DNA of 64,000 nt from Pseudoflavitalea sp. G-6-1-2 (GTDB lineage Bacteria; Bacteroidota; Bacteroidia; Chitinophagales; Chitinophagaceae). The stretch covers positions 1,054,001 through 1,118,000 of the forward strand of contig NZ_JABBGB010000003.1 of the NCBI RefSeq assembly GCF_012927185.1. The letters run 5' to 3'. The stretch's first letter is position 1. Each line of letters begins with the position of its first letter. The notes under the pieces are model-generated. The model did no database searches. It saw only the letters and a program-made list of their open reading frames with translations, and was not told where the DNA came from. Position numbers and translations under genes: made by a program. Shown in pieces: positions 33,851-42,242 of the stretch.

Positions 33851-33895
33851 TCCGCCGAAAAGACAAAAGCCTTCGGAGCCTGAATCCGATGGCTT
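33851..33895 (-). terminator. Diverged copy 3 of the tRNA-side terminator
   Basis: The sequence CCGCCGAAAAGACAAAAGCC with stem AAGCCTTCGGA/TCCGATGGCTT resembles copies 1 and 2 in sequence and structure. It sits between the AraC gene and the hydrolase gene ending at 33898. Confidence 0.6.
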
Positions 33896-33897
33896 GT

Positions 33898-34770
33898 TTA
33901 CTGTAAGAAATTATCCAGGTATTCAAATATCTTTTTGGTTTGCTTCATCAGGCTAACATGGCTTTCATTGGGAACAATGGCCAGATGTGATTTTGGCATT
34001 GGTTGAAAACCTGCAGAAATTCCACCTCCCAGCAACTTGTATGTTTTTGCCAGTTCGATTTTATCCATACCATCATTGTCTCCTGATATGATTAATACAG
34101 GTGCTGTGATTTTTGCGATATTGTCATCCCCCAAATTAAATGGCTCTCCGGCTGAGGCAATCATCTGTTCGAGGAATTTATTCCATTTTGTTTTATCAGG
34201 CGCTACTGCATCATAAGCCGCTTGCAGGGGAGAGTTGGCAAAAAACTCAGGCTTCATATTTTTGAAGGCGCCTCTTACTTCCGGTACCCAACCTTCACTT
34301 TTATGAACAGAAGAGATAATCACCAGCTTTTTCAATCGCTTAGGACTTTGTATCGCAAACTGATAGGCAATCTGACCACCGAAACTATAGCCCACTATAT
34401 CTGCACTGTCAATTTTCAGATGATCCATTACCTGCTCCACATCGCTGGCTAAAGTTGCCCGTGATAATGCCCTTTCTGAATAAGGTGTATGCCCATGACC
34501 TTGCAATTCCAGCGCAATTACTTTTCTTGTTTTTGCCAGTTCCGGTATCAATTCTCCCCAGTTCATCGCGATGGTATAGTACGCACCATGCAACAAAACT
34601 ATTGGCTCGCCGTCGCCATATACTTCGTAATAAACTTTGGTGCCATTTGCTGGTGCGTAGCCACTGCTGGTAGGTTTAATTTGTTGAGCATTGGAAGTAG
34701 GAACCATAGTAATGATAATTGCGATTAGGAATAGAATATTTAAATATCGTGGTTTTATTATTTTTTTCAT
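33898..34770 (-). CDS. Secreted alpha/beta hydrolase
   Basis: This 290-residue protein has a signal peptide or anchor (KPRYLNILFLIAIIITMVPTSNAQ). The hydrolase core shows the oxyanion loop LLHGAYYT, the nucleophile elbow VGYSFGGQ, an acid in ISGDNDGMD and the catalytic His in PNESHVSLM. It is an esterase, lipase or haloperoxidase-like enzyme; specificity is unknown. It lies 115 bp downstream of another hydrolase gene with the same orientation; the pair is divergent from a TetR gene whose palindrome probably controls at least the first of them. Confidence 0.87.
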   Translation of the reverse strand: MKKIIKPRYLNILFLIAIIITMVPTSNAQQIKPTSSGYAPANGTKVYYEVYGDGEPIVLLHGAYYTIAMNWGELIPELAKTRKVIALELQGHGHTPYSERALSRATLASDVEQVMDHLKIDSADIVGYSFGGQIAYQFAIQSPKRLKKLVIISSVHKSEGWVPEVRGAFKNMKPEFFANSPLQAAYDAVAPDKTKWNKFLEQMIASAGEPFNLGDDNIAKITAPVLIISGDNDGMDKIELAKTYKLLGGGISAGFQPMPKSHLAIVPNESHVSLMKQTKKIFEYLDNFLQ

Positions 34771-34885
34771 AAACCAGTTAGGTTTGATTGTTGGTGATAA
34801 TGCAAAGATCAGCAGCTGACTATTATTCTAAGTGGTATAAAAACGACAAATTGGGGGTAAATCATGCCAATACTCTTATGAAAAC

Positions 34886-35815
34886 TCACAATTTTGTTCG
34901 ATTTGCCGGTTCATTCGCTGAGCCTTTTCCCAGAAAGAATTTTCGAAGTGTTTCTGCGACTATCATTGGACTTCCACTGTTGTCAGCTGCACAATGACCC
35001 AGTTTTTCAAATTGGATGCGCTTAACATGCGGAATAGACCTTTCCAGACAGTCTAATGCAACGGACAAATAATGATGGCTCCTGGTGCCACCCAGCAATA
35101 ACACTTCTGCTTTGATAGTTCTTGACTTTTCAATCAGCGGCAAAGATTCGCTGACCACTCTGCTGTCGTACCGAAAAGTAGGAACCAGTTCCGCTAATGG
35201 CAATTCAGTTTCATCCTTTTTCTTCTCTTGTTTTTTTATCATGAAATTGAGCAGGGGACTGATAATAAAAGCTGGCAGAATAGTAAACAGTGATTTGTCT
35301 CCGGGATCACCGGTGCCTTTGAGTATTGTCACAAACGCTTTCCCTGCATTTCCTGTACGCATAGCGTTTGTATAATCGACCTGTGTTTTTTTCAACAGCT
35401 CAATATCAGCTTTTCGCAGGAGTTTATTATCCACCTGAATGGGTGGTTCGTACAGCGCAATCTTTTGCAGGGATTGTCCCATTAATGCTGCTTGCAGCGT
35501 AATGATGGCTCCGCTGCTCAATGCAAAAATTTGTTTGGCGTCTATTGTGTTTATTAATGTTAGCAGGTCTTCTGCTTCCGTCAACAGATTGTCCTTTTCC
35601 TGGTAAGGGCTGCTTAAACCTCTTCCACGCCGGTCTGGAACATATACCGTAAAATCGGTTGAAAGCAATGTCGCAAGCGTTGTGAAATTCAGGGAAGACT
35701 GAAGTCCGCCATGCAGTAAAATAAGTGCCGGACCGTTACCAATGATCCGGTAACCAATAGTAGTCCCATCAGAAACTGTTACAAAACCTGTTCGGAATTT
35801 TTTTAGGACAGACAT
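34886..35815 (-). CDS. Cytosolic alpha/beta hydrolase under the TetR palindrome
   Basis: This 309-residue protein has no signal peptide. The core contains the oxyanion loop ILLHGGLQSSL, DRRGRGLSSPY, and a nucleophile segment FALSSGAI in which the first Gly of the usual GxSxG is Ala. A C-terminal His candidate lies in KLGHCAADNSG. The middle lid is rich in Lys and Glu (KKQEKKKDETELPL). Its start is 4 nt from the edge of a perfect 28-bp palindrome shared with the divergent TetR gene, so it is the prime target of that repressor. Confidence 0.85.
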   Translation of the reverse strand: MSVLKKFRTGFVTVSDGTTIGYRIIGNGPALILLHGGLQSSLNFTTLATLLSTDFTVYVPDRRGRGLSSPYQEKDNLLTEAEDLLTLINTIDAKQIFALSSGAIITLQAALMGQSLQKIALYEPPIQVDNKLLRKADIELLKKTQVDYTNAMRTGNAGKAFVTILKGTGDPGDKSLFTILPAFIISPLLNFMIKKQEKKKDETELPLAELVPTFRYDSRVVSESLPLIEKSRTIKAEVLLLGGTRSHHYLSVALDCLERSIPHVKRIQFEKLGHCAADNSGSPMIVAETLRKFFLGKGSANEPANRTKL

Positions 35816-35819
35816 GAAA

Positions 35820-35847
35820 CCAAGTTAATGAATATTCATTAACTTGG
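35820..35847. promoter_or_regulatory. Perfect 28-bp palindromic operator (TetR site)
   Basis: The half-site CCAAGTTAATGAAT is followed directly by its exact reverse complement. It fills half of the 59-bp gap between the divergent hydrolase (start 35815) and TetR (start 35875) genes, where a TetR dimer would block both promoters. Confidence 0.85.
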
Positions 35848-35874
35848 GTACGTTGAAATTAATTTAACCATCTT

Positions 35875-36468
35875 ATGACAAAAGCAGGCTCAACGGAGAT
35901 AACTATTCGGGAACAAGCCATCCATATGATTGCAAAGGAGGGGTTTGATGGTTTTAGCATGAATAAGCTTGCCAAAGTATCCGGGTTTTCTGTAGCGGCG
36001 ATCTACATTTACTATAAGAACAAAGAAGAACTATTAAGCAGGATTTTCAATTATGTACAAACAGATTTTTCAGATCATATGCTTAAAGGTTTTGCTGCCG
36101 ATGCGTCATTTGAAAAAGGCTTATGGACACTTTGGGAAAACTATGTTGCGTTTGCGCTTGCAAAGCCTTCTTATTTTTTGTTCTTCGATCTTTTTCGCAA
36201 TTCACACCTTGTCAATAGCGCTGATATTGAAGTGTCTTCATTCAACCAGTCGGTGGAGAAGTTTGCACGGAATGCAATTAATAAAAAGGAGATAAGGGGG
36301 ATGGAGCCAGAACTATTCTGGTCGCTTGCTTTCGGACCTTTGAATGCATTGATCAGGTTTCATTTTGAAAAGGAAAATGTGTACACCCATGAAATGTTTG
36401 AAATCACAAAAAAGAATTTGAAGAGTCTGTTCAGCATGGTAGTGGCTGGCTTTCAAAGAAAGAAATGA
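35875..36468 (+). CDS. TetR/AcrR-family repressor
   Basis: This 197-residue regulator has an N-terminal TetR helix-turn-helix (IREQAIHMIAKEGFDGFSMNKLAKVSGFSVAAIYIYYKNKEELLSRIF, with the HTH at about 30-50) and a helical C-terminal ligand and dimerisation domain. It is divergent from the hydrolase gene with a perfect palindrome between them, so it probably represses itself and the hydrolases until a lipophilic ligand binds. Confidence 0.93.
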   Translation: MTKAGSTEITIREQAIHMIAKEGFDGFSMNKLAKVSGFSVAAIYIYYKNKEELLSRIFNYVQTDFSDHMLKGFAADASFEKGLWTLWENYVAFALAKPSYFLFFDLFRNSHLVNSADIEVSSFNQSVEKFARNAINKKEIRGMEPELFWSLAFGPLNALIRFHFEKENVYTHEMFEITKKNLKSLFSMVVAGFQRKK

Positions 36469-36531
36469 GCTGGTCTGCTGCGATCTGGTAAAAGATCGAA
36501 AAGCCTTCCACCTGATCCAATTATGACCAAA

Positions 36532-36554
36532 GCCTTCAAATATTCTTTGAAGGC
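36532..36554 (-). terminator. Hairpin between convergent TetR and flavoprotein genes
   Basis: GCCTTCAAA/TTTGAAGGC with a 5-nt loop again uses the AAGCCTTCAA core of the repeated terminators. On the minus strand it is followed by TTTGG only, so termination may be weak. Confidence 0.5.
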
Positions 36555-36579
36555 CCTGGTTTGTTCGGATTTATTATTT

Positions 36580-38190
36580 CTAATTACTCCAGCTTCCGAT
36601 ATTGGAGAATCCCCAATGATCGGGGTTCGCATGCCTGAAATCCGATTTATATCTTTCTGGAATTTCATTCAGAAAAGAACCGGTTTCATAGGAAGGGAAG
36701 ATCTCTTCATAAGTGGACATCGATTGAAATGAAATCCTTCTGTAAATATGCGAACGGGTAATATTTTCTTTTCTTTCGAGCCCCGATGCACCTAACAATT
36801 CTACAACGCTTTCAATGGTATTCTTGTGAAAATTGGCGATCCTGGTTTTTTTATCTTCCACAACCAATCCTACAGTTAATCTTGGATCTTGTGTGGCTAC
36901 GCCTACAGGGCATTTATTGGTATTGCATTGCAGAGCCTGGATACATCCTACGGCCATCATCATGGCTCTCGCAGAATAGCAGGCATCGGCTCCCAGTGCC
37001 ATGGCGCGTATGATATGGAAGCCGGTGACGATCTTTCCGGATGCCATTATTTTGATATGTCTGCGGATATTCAGGCCATTGAGGATATTGTGCACGAAAT
37101 CCAATCCGTCGAGCAAGGGTGCACCCACATAGTTGGAGAATTCCTGTGGTGCAGCACCAGTGCCGCCTTCAGCTCCGTCGATGGTGATGAAGTCGGGATA
37201 AATGTCCAGTTCCATCATCGCTTTACAGATGCCGATGAATTCACTTTTATGGCCGATACATAATTTGAATCCGATTGGTTTGCCACCTGAAAGCTCTCTG
37301 AGTTTCTGAATGAAGAGCATCATTCCCCTTGGAGTGCCAAATGCTTTGTGGAAGGGTGGGGATGCTACCACAGTATGCGGTTCTATATTTCTGATGGCAG
37401 CAATTTCAGGCGTGTTCTTGGAAGCAGGGAGGATACCGCCATGGCCGGGCTTGGCTCCCTGAGACATCTTTAATTCGATCATTTTCACCTGAGGCAATTG
37501 CGCTTTTTCACGGAACAGTTCTTCACTGAAATTGCCATCGGCAGTTCTGCATCCGAAATATCCGGTACCGATCTGCCAGATCACATCTCCACCATGTTTC
37601 AGGTGAAAAGGACTCAGGCCACCTTCTCCCGTGTTATGGGCAAATCCTCCGATTTTGGCGCCGGCATTCATGGCTTCAACTGCATTGGAGCTAAGCGCTC
37701 CATAACTCATGGCCGAAATATTATAGATGCTGCACGAGTAAGGCTGCGTGCAGTCTTTATTGCCGATCATAACTCTGGGATTGTGATCGAGCAGATTGAA
37801 ATCTTTTGGAGCCATGGAATGGCACATCCATTCGTATCCTTCTGAATATACATCCAGCTGCGTACCGAAAGGCATGGTGTCGTTTTCCTTTTTCGCACGC
37901 TGATAAATAGTGGAACGATCTATTCTGTTGATCGGTCTGCCATCGATATCAGACTCGATGAAATACTGATAAATTTTTGGACGGAGCTCTTCCATTAAAA
38001 ACCTCAGTCTGCCAAAAACCGGATAGATCCGCATAATGGAATGTTTGGTTTGCAGCATATCGTAATATCCAATACAGGTAAGGATAATTACAATGGACAG
38101 AACAACATACCAATTGGGATTCAGGTACATGGCAAGAGCAAGGGTAACAACAATAAGCAATGTAGAAGTGAGGATGAAACTCCGTCTCAT
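36580..38190 (-). CDS. FMN-binding glutamate-synthase-like protein
   Basis: This 536-residue protein has two N-terminal hydrophobic helices (about 5-45) and a full glutamate synthase central (FMN/TIM barrel) domain. Visible segments are ISAMSYGALSSNAVEAM, NTGEGGLSPFH, MSQGAKPGHGGILPASK, TIDGAEGGTGAAP, and a Cys cluster CIQALQCNTNKCPVGVAT matching the 3Fe-4S ligand region. There is no glutaminase domain. Such stand-alone, membrane-anchored homologues are common in Bacteroidota; their reaction is not established. It is monocistronic. Confidence 0.9.
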   Translation of the reverse strand: MRRSFILTSTLLIVVTLALAMYLNPNWYVVLSIVIILTCIGYYDMLQTKHSIMRIYPVFGRLRFLMEELRPKIYQYFIESDIDGRPINRIDRSTIYQRAKKENDTMPFGTQLDVYSEGYEWMCHSMAPKDFNLLDHNPRVMIGNKDCTQPYSCSIYNISAMSYGALSSNAVEAMNAGAKIGGFAHNTGEGGLSPFHLKHGGDVIWQIGTGYFGCRTADGNFSEELFREKAQLPQVKMIELKMSQGAKPGHGGILPASKNTPEIAAIRNIEPHTVVASPPFHKAFGTPRGMMLFIQKLRELSGGKPIGFKLCIGHKSEFIGICKAMMELDIYPDFITIDGAEGGTGAAPQEFSNYVGAPLLDGLDFVHNILNGLNIRRHIKIMASGKIVTGFHIIRAMALGADACYSARAMMMAVGCIQALQCNTNKCPVGVATQDPRLTVGLVVEDKKTRIANFHKNTIESVVELLGASGLERKENITRSHIYRRISFQSMSTYEEIFPSYETGSFLNEIPERYKSDFRHANPDHWGFSNIGSWSN

Positions 38191-38464
38191 AGTGATATTT
38201 TTTGTTTCAACTAATCTAAAAATGTACGTTTTTCCAGCTGAGTTCTTTTTCTGTTGCTGGAAAAGGCGCTGCTATGGGCTATAATCTGCAGTATATGTTG
38301 GGAGAACTTCAGGGTAATCTTGCACGCGAAAATAGCATTTTTTATTCTTTGCAAGCTTGCCGGGGTTATGGAAAGACAGTAATGCAGTTTGTCTGGATTT
38401 ATAAACGTAGTTTAGCGGGCTTGTATAACCTTAGTGTTAAATATACTTAGCTTAAGCATACACG

Positions 38465-39253
38465 ATGACCCATCAACAAATAATTGACAAGCTTGCAGCC
38501 AGACATCTGGTTCAATCTATTGACGAGGATCTGGCAAGACTGGTATACACTGCCATGTGTTTTCATAAGGACGATAGCAAACAGGCTTCATATATCCTTA
38601 CAAAACTTTTACTTCGCTGGAATTGTGTTTTAAAAGCCGGCGATACTGTTTCGGTACACTACAAAAAGAAAACAGTACTTGCATTAGCCGTTTTACTGCA
38701 TAAATATGGCTTCACTGACAATAACATCACTGCCGAATCACTCCAGGCAATTGATGATCTGAATGCTGATGTTGTTTTGGACGACGACTTTTTCAGGAAG
38801 TCTGAGGAAATAAAAAAATTCCTGACAGCCGAACCAGTAAAACTAAAGCGGAAACCTACAGTTCCTGAAAACATCACTTTTTACCGGCCCAAAGATGTTA
38901 TTTCCATTCAGCTGGATAACCGATATTATGCGGCTTATATTCACCGGCTTTCGGCTCCTAATGAAAGTACGGTCATAGAATTTTATGATGGGATTTTTGA
39001 CCATGTGCCCACACTGGCAGAACTTGAAAGACTGCAGGCAAAAGGGCAGAAGTTCAATGATGGACTTGAAAGAGTTGCTAACTTTTCAATATGCGGGCTG
39101 AAATTCCTGCCAGACCTGGCCAATCAGGTTCAGCTGATCAGCGCATGTATTGAAACAAAACCTTCAAATAGTCACCTCAGTGAATCAATCGGATTGTATA
39201 CTGTTAAAGATATTTTTATGATTCAGGATGATATAACGGCCATGTTCCAATAA
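38465..39253 (+). CDS. Hypothetical protein, possible immunity-type beta domain
   Basis: This 262-residue soluble protein has a helical N-terminal half with a Lys-rich stretch, and a beta-rich C-terminal half beginning PKDVISIQLDNRYYAAYIHRL and continuing with IEFYDGIFDHVPTLAELERL. The latter faintly recalls the Imm26-type immunity fold, but no firm match can be claimed. It converges with the DUF3592-like gene with 5 bp between the stops. It has no obvious operon partners. Confidence 0.5.
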   Translation: MTHQQIIDKLAARHLVQSIDEDLARLVYTAMCFHKDDSKQASYILTKLLLRWNCVLKAGDTVSVHYKKKTVLALAVLLHKYGFTDNNITAESLQAIDDLNADVVLDDDFFRKSEEIKKFLTAEPVKLKRKPTVPENITFYRPKDVISIQLDNRYYAAYIHRLSAPNESTVIEFYDGIFDHVPTLAELERLQAKGQKFNDGLERVANFSICGLKFLPDLANQVQLISACIETKPSNSHLSESIGLYTVKDIFMIQDDITAMFQ

Positions 39254-39258
39254 GCCGT

Positions 39259-40302
39259 TCAATTGTAATTGATGCATTTCGGGATGTGCTTCTCTGCGCT
39301 GATGAGTGCTTTCAGTGTGCCTTTCTCATTGTCCAGATAAACAAAACGAACATAATCTCCCGGTGCAAAACGATCGTCGTCTATATTCCCCGGGATTATC
39401 TGACTACCTATCCGGTACCAGTACAAACAGGTGTATGCTGCGCCATCTCCATCATACCGGGAAGCAAATATTTCAGTGATAAAGCCAGTTATGGATACTT
39501 TTAGTTTTGCATTTTGGGTACGTCGGTTGATTAGTGCGAATGAAACTGCAAAATATGCTGCTATCGCAAGCAATGGCGTTGCGATCAGAAAACTGGCTTT
39601 CAGCGGGCTGGTCCTTACTTGTTCAATCAGTAAGAAACACACAATCAAAAAGGCGAGCGTAATGAATAGGAATATTTTGAGCAGTTGCAATATTGATTTG
39701 GAGGACGCCATAAAAGGCTGATTCATGGCTTTGTCTGCAGGGGCTGTTATCACCGTAGGTTCAGGTACTTCTTTGTAAGTGATGTTCAGCAGCAAATTGC
39801 CTTCTCCCGTGAGTGGAAGTATTTCCAAAATTACCGGCACCTGAGCTATATAATTGCAGCTATTAATACTTCTTAACGGATTGCTTGTTTTTACGCTTAT
39901 TATGCTGTCGCCGATGGTATAGGTGATGGTTTTTTTATGCAGCCCCACTGTTATTGCCTGAAGTGTACCGGCGATTATTTGTTTGTTCGAGACGGACAAT
40001 GTTTTGTTTATTCTTAAGAAATGTTGCAGCGAAACAACCAGCTTGCAGGTAAAGAACAATCCGAGCGGAGCAACACAAACAATAGTCAGTATATTAATCA
40101 ATAATTCTTCTTCTTTGTCAGTGGACAAATGAAGCCATGTAGCACCAACAGCAAGTAAGGTGATTGAACCAGCCCAAAGCCACATCAATCCGGCATATTC
40201 CATTTTTCTCTGGCGTACAAGTATTTTGTCGGTATTGCTTAGTGGTTCAGTTTTGGGCTGATGACTAAATTTAGTTGAAACCGGCATAGTCAAAAATAGC
40301 AA
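39259..40302 (-). CDS. Membrane protein with DUF3592-like C terminus
   Basis: This 347-residue protein has two helices near the N terminus (about 38-95), a beta-rich extracytoplasmic or cytoplasmic domain, two further helices (about 208-260), and a C-terminal beta segment (VSITGFITEIFASRYDG to YVRFVYLDNEKGTLKALIS). The last segment has the GxI, CLYWYRIG, PGDYVRFVYL order of DUF3592-type domains. Function is unknown. A Met-initiated start 20-30 codons downstream is also possible. Confidence 0.6.
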   Translation of the reverse strand: MLFLTMPVSTKFSHQPKTEPLSNTDKILVRQRKMEYAGLMWLWAGSITLLAVGATWLHLSTDKEEELLINILTIVCVAPLGLFFTCKLVVSLQHFLRINKTLSVSNKQIIAGTLQAITVGLHKKTITYTIGDSIISVKTSNPLRSINSCNYIAQVPVILEILPLTGEGNLLLNITYKEVPEPTVITAPADKAMNQPFMASSKSILQLLKIFLFITLAFLIVCFLLIEQVRTSPLKASFLIATPLLAIAAYFAVSFALINRRTQNAKLKVSITGFITEIFASRYDGDGAAYTCLYWYRIGSQIIPGNIDDDRFAPGDYVRFVYLDNEKGTLKALISAEKHIPKCINYN

Positions 40303-40338
40303 TGACAGAGGGTTTGGGTATCCCTGAAAACCATTAAT

Positions 40339-41164
40339 TTATAAATCGCGGTATTCACTTGGAGAAAAGCCACTCTTTTTCTTAAAGAATGTAGAAAATC
40401 CGGATATGTTCTCGAATCCGAGATCAAACGTAATTTCTTTTACTGATTTGTCGGAATATCTCAGTTGCGCTTTTGCTTCCTGCATAATTTTCTGATGAAT
40501 CATATCTGTGGCTGTGATGTTTAGATGCTTCCTGCATAGGGTATTCAGGTAAGTTCGGTGTTACAGCAAGTTGTTCGGCATACCAGCCGGGAACTTTCTT
40601 TCTGGAATAATTTTCACTGATCAGATTCCAGAATCGTTTAACGGTTGGGTTAGATTTGGATAACAGGTTTTCTTTGATAAAACTTTCTGCTTCCCTTCGC
40701 ATAATGGAAGCCAGAATATCCATGCGAAGTTGAATGATCTTATTCCATGAGTTGTCGTTTTTCAGAAACTGAAGGTCTCTTTCAATGCTTTCAACTTCAT
40801 GATTGACCACCTGAAATAAAGGATCGGAAAGCCTGAACACCGGATTCAGGTTATGCCTGATAAAGTGGAATTCATCCGTACTTGAAAAAGATTCAAATAC
40901 TTTTCTGCCTACAATGATTTTATGCGCAAATGTCTCGGGACCTGTAACCCAGTGGTGATGCTGCCCCGGGAATAAAAAGTGCAGTTGGTTTTTCCCGATT
41001 GGAAACTCTTCACCGTCAATATAGTGAATGCCGCTTCCCTCGCTGAAAAGTACAACCAGAAAATAAGAGCAGTGGATAGTTTTGTTGAAATCATCGATTC
41101 CCCTGAGCATTTTATGCACAACCTCATAGTCTGGCAGTTTACCTGCCGGTAAATTCGCTTCCAT
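40339..41164 (-). pseudogene. Frameshifted AraC-family regulator
   Basis: The frame from 41164 encodes an AraC-type ligand domain and the first helix of the DNA-binding region, but near 40553-40556 the frame shifts and ends at 40424 in junk. In the neighbouring frame the missing part is intact: NTLCRKHLNITATDMIHQK, then YSDKSVKEITFDLGFENISGFSTFFKKKSG, and a stop at 40339. One extra A in the minus-strand run CCGAACTTACC accounts for it. Without correction the protein lacks both HTH motifs. It may be a true pseudogene or a sequencing error. Confidence 0.85.
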
Positions 41165-41329
41165 ACCTACATATTTAACTAATCAAAATTATTAATTTGG
41201 GGGAGTGAATTGTTTACGATAGCCAATTATCATGCATTTGAACGCTAATTCTACACCCATGAAAATTGCTTCTTATTACTTCTGACTGCATTGTCAATAC
41301 TTTAAGTTCGATTAAGGATAGGCCAAATC

Positions 41330-41368
41330 AAAACGGCGGAACTTTCTTTACGAAGGCTCCGCCGTTTT
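41330..41368 (-). terminator. Terminator downstream of the GH16 locus
   Basis: The stem AAAACGGCGGA/TCCGCCGTTTT with a 17-nt loop lies 33 nt past the last gene of the leftward operon and has T-rich flanks on both sides. Confidence 0.8.
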
Positions 41369-41401
41369 ATTTTAATGATGTCAGTTTGTAAGCAATAAAA
41401 C

Positions 41402-42220
41402 TTAATCTTTCAACTCCAGAATAACAAGCACCGGCTTATGATCAGATGCCTTCGCATCGATCACCTTCACCTCCTTTACTTTCCATTTGTTTTCTTTACT
41501 CAAAAAAACATAATCCAGTCGCACTGTTGGTTTATCCGAAGGGAAAGTCAGTTCAGGCTTGCCATGCAGCTCGGCTGCATCTTTGTAAACAGTTGTCAGA
41601 TACTGATAGGGTTGGGTATCTGGTGTAATATTCAGATCGCCTGCCAATATCGCCGGTACTTTTTTAGCGGCAAGCGTGGCGGCGATTTCTTTCACCTGCG
41701 CCATTCTGTTTTCTTCGTATTCATGACAAAGGTGTGTTGCTCCGAACACAATCTGTCTGCCATTCGGAAAGGTATGACGGATAGCAATCATAGCCCTCGG
41801 TTCTCCTCCCTTGGGGATAGGAAGATGATACACTGCTGATGTATCTGCATACCTCGACAATAATCCTTCTCCGTATCCACCATTGCTGTAGTCCATGGCC
41901 TTCCCATAATAGCCATACATGCCTGTTAGAGCGGCCAGTTCTTTCACCAGATCTTTGCGTGTACCGTTGTTGAACCTGGCTGTGCGGTCAGTCATGCTGT
42001 CCACTTCCTGCAATGCCACAAAATCGGGTTTGTATTGTTTGATGATGGCGGCAATATCTTCCAGATTGCTTTTGCCTTTATCGTATCCCTGTTCGCCATG
42101 ATAAATATTGTATGTCAGGATCTTTATTTCCTGCGCGCTGATCTGGCTGAAACCAAAGCCTGCGAACAAACAGAACAATCCGCGTTTACCATATTTTTTG
42201 ATACCTGTGAACATCGACAT
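41402..42220 (-). CDS. Secreted endonuclease/exonuclease/phosphatase-family enzyme
   Basis: This 272-residue protein has a signal peptide ending near SQISAQ. The EEP fold motifs are complete: LTYNIYHG, LQEVDSMTDRT, GATHLCHEYEENR, GDLNITPDT and KASDHKPVLV, with the metal-binding Glu, Asp/Asn and His residues. Family members hydrolyse phosphodiesters or phosphomonoesters (DNases, sphingomyelinases, inositol phosphatases). It is the last gene of the GH16 locus, 22 nt after it. In a glycan locus it might remove phosphate esters or scavenge phosphate, but that is speculation. Confidence 0.88.
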   Translation of the reverse strand: MSMFTGIKKYGKRGLFCLFAGFGFSQISAQEIKILTYNIYHGEQGYDKGKSNLEDIAAIIKQYKPDFVALQEVDSMTDRTARFNNGTRKDLVKELAALTGMYGYYGKAMDYSNGGYGEGLLSRYADTSAVYHLPIPKGGEPRAMIAIRHTFPNGRQIVFGATHLCHEYEENRMAQVKEIAATLAAKKVPAILAGDLNITPDTQPYQYLTTVYKDAAELHGKPELTFPSDKPTVRLDYVFLSKENKWKVKEVKVIDAKASDHKPVLVILELKD

Positions 42221-42242
42221 GATATAGATTTTTACTGAACTA

